Part shown: positions 8,013 through 16,115 of the stretch, one piece after another | Layout of the letters: each line of letters begins with the position of its first letter | How positions within the stretch are numbered: the stretch's first letter is position 1 | NCBI RefSeq assembly: GCF_000014805.1 | Contig: NC_008570.1 | Span: forward strand, 1,183,001 to 1,247,000 | Direction: 5' to 3' | Length of the DNA: 64,000 nucleotides | From: Aeromonas hydrophila subsp. hydrophila ATCC 7966 | GTDB taxonomy: Bacteria; Pseudomonadota; Gammaproteobacteria; Enterobacterales; Aeromonadaceae | The notes under the pieces: generated by a model | Databases searched by the model: none | Told to the model about the DNA's origin: nothing | The model's input: the letters and a program-made list of their open reading frames with translations, nothing else | Translations under genes and position numbers: made by a program

Positions 8013-8185
8013 GAGTGTGTCCTTGAGGTAACGCCATAACCATTAAGGGATTTGACCGTGCGATGCAAGTAAAACTTGCCCGGGGGAGGAGAACGGGGCA
8101 GGGTAGGGGCGTGAGCCTGCGGGGGAAAAACCGGGTAAAACGGACCCGCTTGCTGTCGTAATGATGCAGATAGCTGGAGGTGAAG

Positions 8186-8785
8186 ATGGCGATTATTTTC
8201 GACCTGGGACGGGTGGTGGTGAGCTGGGATCCGGTCGGTATCGTGCGCTCGGTGCGCGGGGAGCACGGAGCTGAGCAGCTGGCGGAGCGGCTGTTCAACC
8301 ACCCTGACTGGCTGGAAGTGGACCGCGGCACCCTGTCACTGCACACCATGGCCCGCCAGGCCGAGCATCGCACCGGGCTGAGCGCCGCCGAAAACCTGGC
8401 GATTTTGCAGGCGGTGCCCGCCTCGCTGGTGCCGGATCCCGCTATGCTGAGCCTGATAGAGAGCCTGCATGGGGCGGGTCATACCCTCTACGCACTCTCC
8501 AACATGGGGCATGCCAGCATCGACTGGCTGGAGCAGCATCAGCCCTTCTGGCGTTTCTTCAGCGGCAAGGTGGTGTCGGCAAGGGTACGGATGATGAAGC
8601 CGGAGCCGGATATCTACCGCTATCTGCTGGTGTCGTTCGACTTGCAGGCCGAGCAGTGCCTGTTCATCGATGACAGCCCGGCCAACGTGACTGCCGCACA
8701 GGCATTGGGGATCGGCGGCCTGGTGTTTACCGATGCATACAGTTGTCGCCAGCAGCTGGTGGCGCAGGGTTACCTGCCCGCCTGA
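8186..8785 (+). CDS. HAD-superfamily phosphatase, YihX-like
   Basis: A 199-residue HAD hydrolase. Motif I is altered at the second Asp position: IFDLGRVVVSW rather than DxD, as in YihX-type enzymes (FDLGNVIV). Motif II is ALSNMG near residue 111, motif III lies around KVVSARVRMMKPEPDIY, and motif IV is LFIDDSPANV near 157. E. coli YihX hydrolyses alpha-glucose-1-phosphate; the substrate here is not known. ATG 8186 is five bases after GGAGG; a GTG two codons earlier overlaps that site. The gene points the same way as the small hypothetical gene that follows 25 bases later. Confidence 0.85.
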   Translation: MAIIFDLGRVVVSWDPVGIVRSVRGEHGAEQLAERLFNHPDWLEVDRGTLSLHTMARQAEHRTGLSAAENLAILQAVPASLVPDPAMLSLIESLHGAGHTLYALSNMGHASIDWLEQHQPFWRFFSGKVVSARVRMMKPEPDIYRYLLVSFDLQAEQCLFIDDSPANVTAAQALGIGGLVFTDAYSCRQQLVAQGYLPA

Positions 8786-8810
8786 ATGGCAGGATGTAGA
8801 GGGAGAGGGT

Positions 8811-9089
8811 ATGGAGCATGGCCGGTTTCGTAATTGGCTCAGTCACTATCCGGATGCGGGGCTGCTGATCGCCTGTCTGGATGGCAGCGGTTATCAGCTC
8901 TGTGTCGAGGCCGACGGCGAGATGCAGTGTCTCACCGACAGCGGAGGGGGTCGGCTGACCTTTGCCTCTCTCGAACAGGCGGAGGGATTTCTGCGCATGC
9001 ATCAGGTTCATCAGGCGAAACTTCGGATTTACGATGCTCAGCTGGATGAAAATGAAACTAATTGGCATGAAATTATCATTAAATTCTGA
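8811..9089 (+). CDS. Small conserved protein, possibly DUF6482 type
   Basis: A 92-residue soluble protein with no signal or membrane segment. It has an ACLDGSGYQLCVEADGEMQCL strand-rich centre and a TFASLEQAEGFLRMHQVHQAKLRIYDAQLDE second half. The pattern of a short beta-rich domain followed by one helix and an acidic tail is reminiscent of DUF6482, but I am not certain. ATG 8811 follows GGGAGAGGGT. It sits between the HAD phosphatase and the LarE-like gene and may be cotranscribed with the phosphatase. Confidence 0.6.
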   Translation: MEHGRFRNWLSHYPDAGLLIACLDGSGYQLCVEADGEMQCLTDSGGGRLTFASLEQAEGFLRMHQVHQAKLRIYDAQLDENETNWHEIIIKF

Positions 9090-9134
9090 TTTATCCCTGC
9101 CCTTTAAGGGTTTATTCAGGATTGTTGCAGCACA

Positions 9135-10007
9135 ATGGCGCCCAATTCATCATCCGGTGCCGTCGTTATGGATGCCAATATCGTTGTGCTGAATCGGGGA
9201 TACGATCAGACCTTTCAGACCAGGGAACAGTCACTTATCGAGACCCTGGCTGGCTACGGCGAACTGGCGGTCTCCTTCTCCGGTCGACTGGAATCCTGCT
9301 ACAGCATGGATCTGTGCCGCGCCAGCGGTATCCGGATCCGGGCCATCACCCTGGACAGCCCGACCCGCAGCCGCAAGGAGGTGGCGCGCGCCAAGCGCTA
9401 CTGCCAGCGTTACGGCATCGAGCAGCGGGTCATCAAGACCGATGAGATGATCTTCTGCGATCACCTGCGCCACCTCAACGAGGTGATCGACCCGGTGCGC
9501 TACATCTGCCACCTCACCGCGCTGGAAACCGACTGGAGCCACCTGCCCATGCTGCTGCCGGCGCCGGTGGAGGAGCTGCAGGAGTATCTGCGTCGTTTCG
9601 GCAGCCTGCCGACCAATACCCTCTGGCTGTTTGCCAAGCAGGGCATGACCCACAGGGACTTTCGCTACGGCTTCAACAAGCGTCAGCTCGGGCGCTGGGG
9701 CAAGAGTGCCCACGGCTGCCTGAGCTACCGTTTCTCCGACCCCGAGCTGGTGGAGCGCCGTCATCTGCGGATGGTGGACATGGCGGAACAGATGCTGGCC
9801 GACATGGGGCTGGAGGAGGCCCAGGTGTTTTTTCATACTCTCGCCGATCGGGCCACCACCCTGGCCCGGGTGCGGGTGCCAGCCCGGCTGCGGGCGCAGG
9901 CCTTCGATCTGCAGCCGGATATCCTCACCGCCCTCAAGAGCACGGCCTTCGATCTGGTGACGCTGGACATGGCGGCGGAAGAGGAGCGGCAAGAGCTGGT
10001 GGTCTAG
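9135..10007 (+). CDS. LarE-like PP-loop protein with altered ATP motif
   Basis: A 290-residue relative of LarE, the PP-loop sulphur transferase that builds the nickel-pincer cofactor of lactate racemase. What fits: ELAVSFSGRLES near residues 44-55 in the place of the PP-loop, then AITLDSPTRSRKEVARAKRY, a KTDE at about 101, and HGCLSYRFSDPE near 193, matching the family's CLASR block. What does not fit: the PP-loop reads SGRLES instead of SGGxDS, losing the second glycine and the aspartate. No larB, larC or larA gene is near. Function may therefore have changed or ATP use been lost. The start at 9135 has only a weak AGGA upstream; ATG 9168 is an alternative. Confidence 0.65.
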   Translation: MAPNSSSGAVVMDANIVVLNRGYDQTFQTREQSLIETLAGYGELAVSFSGRLESCYSMDLCRASGIRIRAITLDSPTRSRKEVARAKRYCQRYGIEQRVIKTDEMIFCDHLRHLNEVIDPVRYICHLTALETDWSHLPMLLPAPVEELQEYLRRFGSLPTNTLWLFAKQGMTHRDFRYGFNKRQLGRWGKSAHGCLSYRFSDPELVERRHLRMVDMAEQMLADMGLEEAQVFFHTLADRATTLARVRVPARLRAQAFDLQPDILTALKSTAFDLVTLDMAAEEERQELVV

Positions 10008-10102
10008 GCAACCGAGGGCAGGAACGTGAGTGCGGTCATAGGCAAGCCGGGACGGACTCTTTATACTGACGCCCTTTTCCATCGACGCCGAGTCATCACC
10101 CT

Positions 10103-10651
10103 ATGAAACCCTTGTCCCGTCTGCTGGTTGCCCTCTGCCTCTCGCCCCTGCTGGTGCAGGCCGCTCCGCTCACCCAGGTGACCCTGCCGGATGGCCGCCA
10201 GGTGCAGCTCAACGATGACTTTACCTGGGAATACCTGCTGCTCAAGCCCGCCGCCGACGGCAGCGCGGTGCAGGGTTCGGTGGCCGTGCCGGTGCTGACC
10301 GAGCAGGCGATGAGCAACCCCGAGCTGCTGGCTCAGGCCGTCAAGGACGGGATCGGCGTCAAGCTGGCCAAGATGGAGGGCTCGGATCCTCTGCAACTGC
10401 AATTCATGGTGAGCAACACCGGCACCCGCAACGTGGTACGGGTGCGTGGCAGCGTCACTCTGTTCAGCGAGCAGGGGGCCCAGCTGGTCAAGCAGGAGGC
10501 CCGCTTCTGGGTCGGCGAGAACCGTCTGCCGGAGTCCTATCTGCGCAAGGGGCAGCAGCGCCCCTCCATGGTGCTGGAGGTGCCGCGCCCGGCCGGCCTC
10601 ACCGGCAAGCCCCTGGTGCGGGTCGAGATTGAGGAAGTGGAGTTCCGCTGA
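10103..10651 (+). CDS. DUF3157 family exported protein
   Basis: A 182-residue protein with a signal peptide (MKPLSRLLVALCLSPLLVQA, cleavage before APLTQ). The mature N-terminus VTLPDGRQVQLNDDFTWEYL is the recognisable DUF3157 motif of Vibrio and Aeromonas. The second half is predicted beta-rich (LQLQFMVSNTGTRNVVRVRGSV, RVEIEEVEF). Its role is unknown; it is likely periplasmic. It stands alone between the LarE-like gene and the outer-membrane barrel, with its own hairpin behind it. Confidence 0.75.
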   Translation: MKPLSRLLVALCLSPLLVQAAPLTQVTLPDGRQVQLNDDFTWEYLLLKPAADGSAVQGSVAVPVLTEQAMSNPELLAQAVKDGIGVKLAKMEGSDPLQLQFMVSNTGTRNVVRVRGSVTLFSEQGAQLVKQEARFWVGENRLPESYLRKGQQRPSMVLEVPRPAGLTGKPLVRVEIEEVEFR

Positions 10652-10662
10652 TCCCTCATGCA

Positions 10663-10685
10663 ACAGGCTCCTGCAGGGAGCCTGT
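10663..10685 (+). terminator. Hairpin after DUF3157 gene
   Basis: ACAGGCTCC, five-base loop, GGAGCCTGT, followed by CTTGATT. The stem is strong but the T-tract is poor. Confidence 0.6.
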
Positions 10686-10835
10686 CTTGATTGTTAACCC
10701 GGTAACCACCTGCAACAGTTGCTTACATCTGACATGGTTTGGCAACAGCTTGCCGCTCGGCATTTCTCCCCGTCCTCTGCACAATGACCCCATTCCAGCT
10801 AGGTCCCAACTAGCTCAACCTGTGGAGTCATCAAA

Positions 10836-11465
10836 ATGAAAAAAGTTGCACTTTCAGTTCTGGTTCTGGCCGGTTTCGCTTCAACTTCCGCTCTGGCTGA
10901 GGATGCCTTCAGCTACGCCAAAGGCGGCCTGACCTGGGCGCACACCAAGTCCGATTACATCGGCGGCAAGGATAGCAACAACCGCGACTTCGGCGGTCTG
11001 AACCTGGACCTCTCCAAGAGCTTCGGTTCCAACTTCTACGGTCGTCTGGGCAGCGAGTACACCTCCCGCAACGATGGCAACGACAGCATGGGCATCTCCA
11101 GCCTGGGTCTGGGTGTCTACACCCCGCTCAGCACAGGTCTGAACCTGTATGGGGAAGCAGGTCTGATGGGTTACACCATGGAGCGTCAGGTGGCCGCCAA
11201 CGTCAAAGACAGCGGCTGGGATGTGATCACCCGCAAAAACAGCGGCAGCATGTACGGTGAGGCCGGCCTGCGCTACGACATCGGCGCGGTCGAGCTCTCC
11301 ACCGGCTACCGCTACGCCAACATGACCGACGACATGCACGATTTCAAAGTGGGCGCCGCCTACAAGGTGAGCCAGAACCTGGCCCTCACTGCCGACTACA
11401 CCTACCGCAAGTGGGACCTGCAACAGGGCTCCATCACCAGCCTGGGTGTGAAGTACAGCTTCTAA
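10836..11465 (+). CDS. Outer-membrane beta-barrel protein
   Basis: A 209-residue protein: signal MKKVALSVLVLAGFASTSALA, then alternating amphipathic strands rich in Gly, Tyr and Asn (FYGRLGSEYTSRN, GLNLYGEAGLMGY, GEAGLRYDIGAVELSTGYRY, LALTADYTYRKW) and a C-terminal aromatic residue (LGVKYSF). This is the layout of an eight-strand OmpA/OmpX-like barrel. Relatives are general surface proteins or adhesins; no specific role can be read. It has a clear TGGAG ribosome site, a 180-base promoter region and a strong terminator, so it is a single-gene unit. Confidence 0.85.
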   Translation: MKKVALSVLVLAGFASTSALAEDAFSYAKGGLTWAHTKSDYIGGKDSNNRDFGGLNLDLSKSFGSNFYGRLGSEYTSRNDGNDSMGISSLGLGVYTPLSTGLNLYGEAGLMGYTMERQVAANVKDSGWDVITRKNSGSMYGEAGLRYDIGAVELSTGYRYANMTDDMHDFKVGAAYKVSQNLALTADYTYRKWDLQQGSITSLGVKYSF

Positions 11466-11494
11466 TCATCCTTCCTGTAGTGTCTTCATTTTTA

Positions 11495-11520
11495 CCCATG
11501 ACTTCGGTCATGGGTTTTTT
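11495..11520 (+). terminator. Rho-independent terminator after outer-membrane barrel gene
   Basis: CCCATGAC, TTCG tetraloop, GTCATGGG, then six T residues. Confidence 0.92.
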
Positions 11521-11570
11521 CATTTCCGGTTGATCCACCCTTCACCCTTGCGCCGTATCAGTCCGCAATA

Positions 11571-11626
11571 GTTATACAACTTACAATTTTTTGTATAACT
11601 GCTATAACTGATTCAGACTTATACAA
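11571..11626 (+). promoter_or_regulatory. Palindromic operator before ybgA-merR-phrB cluster
   Basis: GTTATACAA and TTGTATAAC form a perfect 9-bp inverted repeat (11571-11579 and 11591-11599) and a third half-site TTATACAA lies at 11619-11626, just before the AAGGAG of ybgA. The pattern resembles the operators of MerR-type light regulators of the LitR/CarH/BluR group. The MerR gene inside the same cluster is the obvious candidate to bind here. Confidence 0.6.
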
Positions 11627-11637
11627 GGAGTGATGAT

Positions 11638-12582
11638 ATGTACAAGATCAAGGTTGGTATCAGCGCCTGCCTGCTGGGACAGGAGGTACGGTTCGACGGG
11701 GGCCACAAGCGTTCCAGCTTCTGCGAGCGGGATCTCGGTGCCCACTTTGACTATCACCCCGTCTGTCCCGAGATGGCCATTGGCCTGGGGGCACCCCGCG
11801 CCGCGATCCGGCTGGTCAAGCGCCACGGCGAGATCCGCGCCGAGGCGAGCAACGGCAGCTTCGACGTCACCGAGAAGCTGATTGCTTTCAGCGAGCAGAA
11901 GGCGCGCCAGCTCGACTTCATCTCCGGCTACATCCTCTGCGCCAAATCCCCCAGCTGCGGCATGGAGCGTGTGAGAATCTATGGCGCCAACAACGAGGGG
12001 AGTGCCAAGGAGGGGGTCGGCCTGTTTGCCAAGGCGCTGATGGAGGCCAATCCCCTGCTGCCGGTGGAGGAAGATGGCCGTCTGTGCGATCCCATCTTGC
12101 GGGAGAACTTCGTGCTGCGGGTCTTTGCCTACCACGACTGGCAGCAGCTCTGTGCGCGCGGGATCACCGCCTCTGCGCTGATCCGCTTCCACTCCCGCTA
12201 CAAGTATCTGGTGCTCTCCCACGCCACCACCCACTACCGTGCGCTCGGCAAGCTGCTCGGCAATCTGGCCAAGGCCGACCTGCAGCAGGTGGCCGACAGC
12301 TACATCAAGGGGTTGATGGCGGCGCTGACTTTGCGGGCCAACCGGCGCAGCCACACCAATGTGCTGATGCACCTGCAGGGCTACTTCAAGCGGGTGCTGA
12401 CCCCGGCCCAGAAGCAGGAACTGTGCGACACCATCGACAAGTACCGTACCGGCGTCTTTCCGCTGCTGGTGCCGCTCACCCTGATCCGCCACTACCTGCG
12501 CGAGTACCCCAATCCCTATCTCGCCGAGCAGGTGTACCTCAATCCCCATCCCGATACGCTCAAGTTGCGCTACGGGCTCTGA
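11638..12582 (+). CDS. ybgA: YbgA family protein (DUF523 + DUF1722)
   Basis: A 314-residue two-domain protein. Residues 1-150 are DUF523: GISACLLGQEVRFDGGHKR, YHPVCPEMAIGLGAPR and CAKSPSCGMERVRIY, with cysteines that could hold an iron-sulphur cluster. The rest is DUF1722/YbgA (FHSRYKYLVLSH, LGNLAKADLQQV, HTNVLMHLQGYFKRVLT). Recent work on related two-domain proteins points to thiouracil desulphuration for the cysteine domain, but I cannot show that here. In E. coli ybgA is upstream of phrB, and here it also opens the photolyase cluster. AAGGAG precedes ATG 11638. Confidence 0.88.
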   Translation: MYKIKVGISACLLGQEVRFDGGHKRSSFCERDLGAHFDYHPVCPEMAIGLGAPRAAIRLVKRHGEIRAEASNGSFDVTEKLIAFSEQKARQLDFISGYILCAKSPSCGMERVRIYGANNEGSAKEGVGLFAKALMEANPLLPVEEDGRLCDPILRENFVLRVFAYHDWQQLCARGITASALIRFHSRYKYLVLSHATTHYRALGKLLGNLAKADLQQVADSYIKGLMAALTLRANRRSHTNVLMHLQGYFKRVLTPAQKQELCDTIDKYRTGVFPLLVPLTLIRHYLREYPNPYLAEQVYLNPHPDTLKLRYGL

Positions 12583-12594
12583 ATATCCTGTGCA

Positions 12595-12617
12595 GGCCCC
12601 GGCGGATGGCCGGGGCC
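12595..12617 (+). terminator. GC-rich hairpin between ybgA and merR
   Basis: GGCCCCGGC, five-base loop, GCCGGGGCC, then TCTCCCT. A 9-bp stem with a weak T-tract; it may lower read-through from ybgA into the regulator. Confidence 0.5.
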
Positions 12618-12645
12618 TCTCCCTCAACCTTTGCTGGATGCCGTT

Positions 12646-13533
12646 ATGTCTGATTTACCGCACGCCGCTTCTCCTTCGCCGGAGGAGGGGATCTACCCCA
12701 TTCGCGAGGTCTCCCGCCTCACCGGCGTCAACGCCGTGACCCTGCGCGCCTGGCAGCGCCGCTACGGTCTGGTGCAGCCGGCCCGCACCGAGAAGGGCCA
12801 CCGCCTCTACAGCGAGCAGGACATTCGCCAGATCGGCGAGATCCTGAGCTGGCTGGAGCGGGGAGTGAGCATCGGGCAGGTGAAGGTGCTCCTGAGCGAA
12901 CCCCAGGCCCAGCCGGTGAGCGATCACTGGCAGCAGACCCTGGAGCAGTTCAGTCAGGCGCTGCTCGCCTTCAACCAGCGCAAGGCCGAGGCCGAGCTGA
13001 ACGACCTGCTGGCGAGCTACCCGTTCGAGCTGGTGCGCAGCCGGGTGCTGCAGCCGCTGGTGGAGCGCTTGCTGGGGCTGTGGCGCGAGCGCCCCGATGG
13101 CGAGCTGCTGCAGCAGGTGTGGCTGGGTTGGCTGCATACCCGCTTCGCCCGCCACCTGATCGAGCAGGAGAAGGGCGTACCGGTCACTTTGGCGAGCTGG
13201 GGACAAGTGGGCCCGCTCGATCTGGTCTGGGCCGCTTACGAGCTGATCGGTCAGGGCCATGAGGTGCAGCTGCTGGGGGCGGTGGAGCCGCGCCATACCA
13301 GCCTGCTGGAGGGGCGTGCCGTCACCCCCTGGCTGGTGTTGCTGGGGGCCGGCCTTGGCAAGCAGGAGCTGGCTGCCGGTTGGCCCGCCGGCACCCGCCT
13401 GTTTGGCGAGCTGGGGCGCCTCTACGATGGCGAGTGGCTGCAAGCCCACGGCTGGCAGGCAAGCCTTGCCGAGGCGATGGCGGGCAGGCCCGCAGCGGGT
13501 GGTGCAGGCGGACGCGGGAGGAAAAAATCATGA
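12646..13533 (+). CDS. MerR-family regulator with degenerate cobalamin-binding-like domain
   Basis: A 295-residue protein. Residues about 18-85 are a MerR winged helix (YPIREVSRLTGVNAVTLRAW, RRYGLVQPARTEKGHRLYSE). The rest follows the layout of LitR/CarH/BluR proteins: a helical bundle and then a Rossmann-like domain (LDLVWAAYELIGQGHEVQLLG). The E-x-H signature that gives the B12 ligand in CarH/LitR is replaced by WGQVGPLD, so cobalamin binding looks unlikely. As in BluR, signalling may use another partner. Its stop overlaps the phrB start by four bases (ATGA). It is the probable repressor of the cluster, acting at the upstream palindrome. ATG 12646 is preferred over the upstream TTG. Confidence 0.82.
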   Translation: MSDLPHAASPSPEEGIYPIREVSRLTGVNAVTLRAWQRRYGLVQPARTEKGHRLYSEQDIRQIGEILSWLERGVSIGQVKVLLSEPQAQPVSDHWQQTLEQFSQALLAFNQRKAEAELNDLLASYPFELVRSRVLQPLVERLLGLWRERPDGELLQQVWLGWLHTRFARHLIEQEKGVPVTLASWGQVGPLDLVWAAYELIGQGHEVQLLGAVEPRHTSLLEGRAVTPWLVLLGAGLGKQELAAGWPAGTRLFGELGRLYDGEWLQAHGWQASLAEAMAGRPAAGGAGGRGRKKS

Positions 13534-14951
13534 AGCTGATCTGGTTTCGCAATGATCTGCGCCTGGCCGACAACCCGGCGCTGCGGCATGCCTGCGCCGG
13601 TGATGAGCCGGTGGCCGCGCTGTTTATCCTCTCCCCCTCCCAGTGGCGGCAGCACAAGCTGGCCCCCATCCGTCAACGCTTTTTGCTGGCCCAGGTTGAT
13701 GTGCTGGGCCGCGAGCTGGCGGCGCTCGGCATCCCGCTCCATCTGCTGCGGGTAGAGACTTTTAGCGAAGTGCCGGCAGCGCTGGCAGAGCTTTGCCGCG
13801 AGCTGGGCGTAACCCAGCTCTACGCCAATCAGGCCATCGAGATCGACGAGCTGCGCCGGGACCAGGCCGTCAGCGCCGCGCTGGCGGAGCAGACGGTGGG
13901 TTGTCACTGGCTCAACGGTTGCTGCGTGCTGCCGCCGGGGCGGGTGCTGACTGGCTCTGGCGAGATGTTCAAGGTTTTTACTCCCTTCAGCCGCGCCTGG
14001 CTCAAGGCCCTCGATGAGGATGGTTTCGTCATTCATCGCCCCCCTGCGCCCCGTGGTGAGCCGCTGCCGTGGCAGCCGCTGGCCGAGCGACACTTCGTCG
14101 ATGCCGCCCTTGGCGAGCTGACGGCAGACCCCCGCTGGCCGGTGGGGGAGGCCGAGGCCAGCCGCCGTCTGAATGATTTTCTGGAGCAGGCGGTGCTCGA
14201 CTATGGCGAGACCCGGGATTTTCCTGCCATCGCAGGCACCTCCGTGCTCTCTCCCTATCTGGCGGCCGGCATCATCAGCCCGCGCCAGTGCGTGGCGGCG
14301 CTCCAGCAGCGGCTTGGCTACCGGCCCCAGTCCAAGGCTCAGCCCGGCTTTGTCTGGCTCAATGAGCTGATCTGGCGCGAGTTCTATCGCCACTTGCTGG
14401 TGCAGATCCCGACCCTCTCCATGAATCGGCCCTTCAAGCCGGAGACGGCAGCCCTGCCGTGGAGCTGGGATCCGGATGCCTTTGCCGCCTGGTGCGAGGG
14501 ACGCACCGGCTACCCCATCGTCGATGCGGCGATGCGCTGCCTCAACGCCACCGGCTGGATGCACAACCGGCTGCGGATGATAGTTGCGAGCTTTCTCACC
14601 AAGGATCTGCACATCCACTGGCGGCTTGGGGAGGATTATTTCATGAGCCGACTGATCGACGGCGACCTGGCGGCCAACAACGGCGGCTGGCAGTGGGCGG
14701 CGGGCACCGGCGCCGATGCGGCGCCCTATTTCCGGGTGTTCAACCCCACCACCCAGGGGCAACGATTTGATCCGCAAGGGGAGTTTATTCGTACCTGGGT
14801 CTCTGAGCTGGCTGATCTGCCTGCCGCCTATCTGCACCAGCCCCACGACTGGTTGCGGCTCAAGGGGCGGCACGATTATCCGGCCCCCATGGTGGACCAC
14901 GCCGTTGCCCGGGTGAGAGCCATCGAGATGTTTCGCGCCCTGGAGAAATAG
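13530..14951 (+). CDS. phrB: Deoxyribodipyrimidine photolyase
   Basis: A 473-residue class I CPD photolyase. The N-terminal antenna domain begins KLIWFRNDLRLADNPALRHA; the FAD domain includes TSVLSPYLAAGIISPRQ, GYPIVDAAMRCLNATGWMHN, RMIVASFLTKDLHIHW and WQWAAGTGADAAPYFRVFNP, with all the usual flavin and DNA-contact residues. It repairs UV-made pyrimidine dimers using blue light. ATG 13530 overlaps the merR stop. The next gene begins two bases after its stop, so photolyase and the following lipid-like genes are one transcript. Confidence 0.96.
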   Translation: MKLIWFRNDLRLADNPALRHACAGDEPVAALFILSPSQWRQHKLAPIRQRFLLAQVDVLGRELAALGIPLHLLRVETFSEVPAALAELCRELGVTQLYANQAIEIDELRRDQAVSAALAEQTVGCHWLNGCCVLPPGRVLTGSGEMFKVFTPFSRAWLKALDEDGFVIHRPPAPRGEPLPWQPLAERHFVDAALGELTADPRWPVGEAEASRRLNDFLEQAVLDYGETRDFPAIAGTSVLSPYLAAGIISPRQCVAALQQRLGYRPQSKAQPGFVWLNELIWREFYRHLLVQIPTLSMNRPFKPETAALPWSWDPDAFAAWCEGRTGYPIVDAAMRCLNATGWMHNRLRMIVASFLTKDLHIHWRLGEDYFMSRLIDGDLAANNGGWQWAAGTGADAAPYFRVFNPTTQGQRFDPQGEFIRTWVSELADLPAAYLHQPHDWLRLKGRHDYPAPMVDHAVARVRAIEMFRALEK

Positions 14952-14952
14952 C

Positions 14953-15381
14953 ATGGATGAGTCGCTGGCCCGCTTTGTGGCCCTCTATCAGCAGCTAAGC
15001 AGAGACGAGCTGCACCGTTTGCCCGAGGTCTACGCAAACGAGGTGGTCTTTACCGATCCTGCTCACCGCATCGAGGGGCTGGCGGCGCTCAGCGACTATT
15101 TTGCCGTCCTCTATCAGCGCCTGGCCTACTGCCGCTTCGTCATCACCAGCCAGCTGCTGCAGGGGCGCCAGGCCTGGCTCGGCTGGACCATGACCTTCTC
15201 CCATCCCAGATTGCGCGGCGGTGCGCCGGTGACGGTGGAGGGGGCCACCCGCCTCGAGTTCGACGAGGCGGGCAAGGTGTGCCTGCACCGCGACTACTTC
15301 GATCTGGGCGCCATGCTCTACGAACAGTTGCCGCTGATAGGCCCCCTAGTGCGCACCATCAAGGGGAGGCTGGGCGCATGA
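14953..15381 (+). CDS. SnoaL / NTF2-like protein
   Basis: A 142-residue protein of the nuclear transport factor 2 fold: an N-terminal helix (LARFVALYQQLSRDELHRLPEVY), then VVFTDPAHRIEGLAALSDYFAVLYQ and a curved sheet (WLGWTMTFSHPRL, TVEGATRLEFDEAGKVCLHRDYFD). Members are small enzymes or scaffolds; in this gene neighbourhood it is a standard component beside the SDR and FAD genes. Its ATG is two bases after the phrB stop and its stop overlaps the SDR start by four bases. Confidence 0.85.
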   Translation: MDESLARFVALYQQLSRDELHRLPEVYANEVVFTDPAHRIEGLAALSDYFAVLYQRLAYCRFVITSQLLQGRQAWLGWTMTFSHPRLRGGAPVTVEGATRLEFDEAGKVCLHRDYFDLGAMLYEQLPLIGPLVRTIKGRLGA

Positions 15382-16115
15382 GCGGCGGCCGGGTGCTGAT
15401 CACCGGTGCCACCTCCGGCATCGGCTTTCAGCTGGCGCTCGATTATCGGCGCGCCGGCTGGCAGGTGTGGGGTTGCGGACGCGATGGCGAGCGGCTGTTG
15501 GCACTGGGTCGCCACGGCATCACGCCGCTGCAGTTTGACGGGCGCGATGCCAGCGCCGTGAGCGAGGCAGCCGCCAGCTTGCCGCGGGTCGATCTGGTGA
15601 TCCTCAATGCCGGCAACTGCGAGTATATGGATGTCGCCGAGGGGTTTGACGGCGCCCTGTTTGCCCGGATCATCGAGACCAACCTGGTTGCCACCGGTCA
15701 TGCGCTGGCCGCCTTTTTGCCGCTGCTCGGGGCAGGCGGGCGCCTTGCCATCGTCAGCTCGTCGGTGAGCTGGTTGCCGCTGCCCAGGGCCGAAGCCTAT
15801 GGCGCCTCCAAGGCGGCCCTCGATTATCTGGCGGATACCTTGCGCCTCGATTTGGCCGGCAAAGGGATCGGCGTGACCCTGATCCGCCCCGGCTTTGTCC
15901 AGACCCCGCTCACCGCCAAAAATGATTTTCCCATGCCCTGTCTGGTGACGGTGGAAGAGGCCTCCCGCGCCATCATGGCGGGGCTCACCGCCGGTCGTCA
16001 CCAGATCCACTTTCCCCGTCGCTTCATCTGGCTGCTGCGCCTGCTCGGTGCGCTGCCGACGGGGCTCTGGCTGCGCCTTGGCCGCACACTCGTTTCGAAA
16101 GGACGCCCTTCATGA
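15378..16115 (+). CDS. Short-chain dehydrogenase/reductase
   Basis: A 245-residue SDR: cofactor motif TGATSGIG near residues 9-16, LVILNAGN (the NNAG equivalent), catalytic Ser in VSSSVSWLPL, and YGASKAAL with the active Tyr-x-x-x-Lys. The C-terminus RRFIWLLRLLGALPTGLWLRLGR is hydrophobic and basic and may attach to the membrane, which would suit a lipid substrate. NAD(P)H preference cannot be read. It is coupled by ATGA overlaps to both neighbours. Confidence 0.9.
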   Translation: MSGGRVLITGATSGIGFQLALDYRRAGWQVWGCGRDGERLLALGRHGITPLQFDGRDASAVSEAAASLPRVDLVILNAGNCEYMDVAEGFDGALFARIIETNLVATGHALAAFLPLLGAGGRLAIVSSSVSWLPLPRAEAYGASKAALDYLADTLRLDLAGKGIGVTLIRPGFVQTPLTAKNDFPMPCLVTVEEASRAIMAGLTAGRHQIHFPRRFIWLLRLLGALPTGLWLRLGRTLVSKGRPS

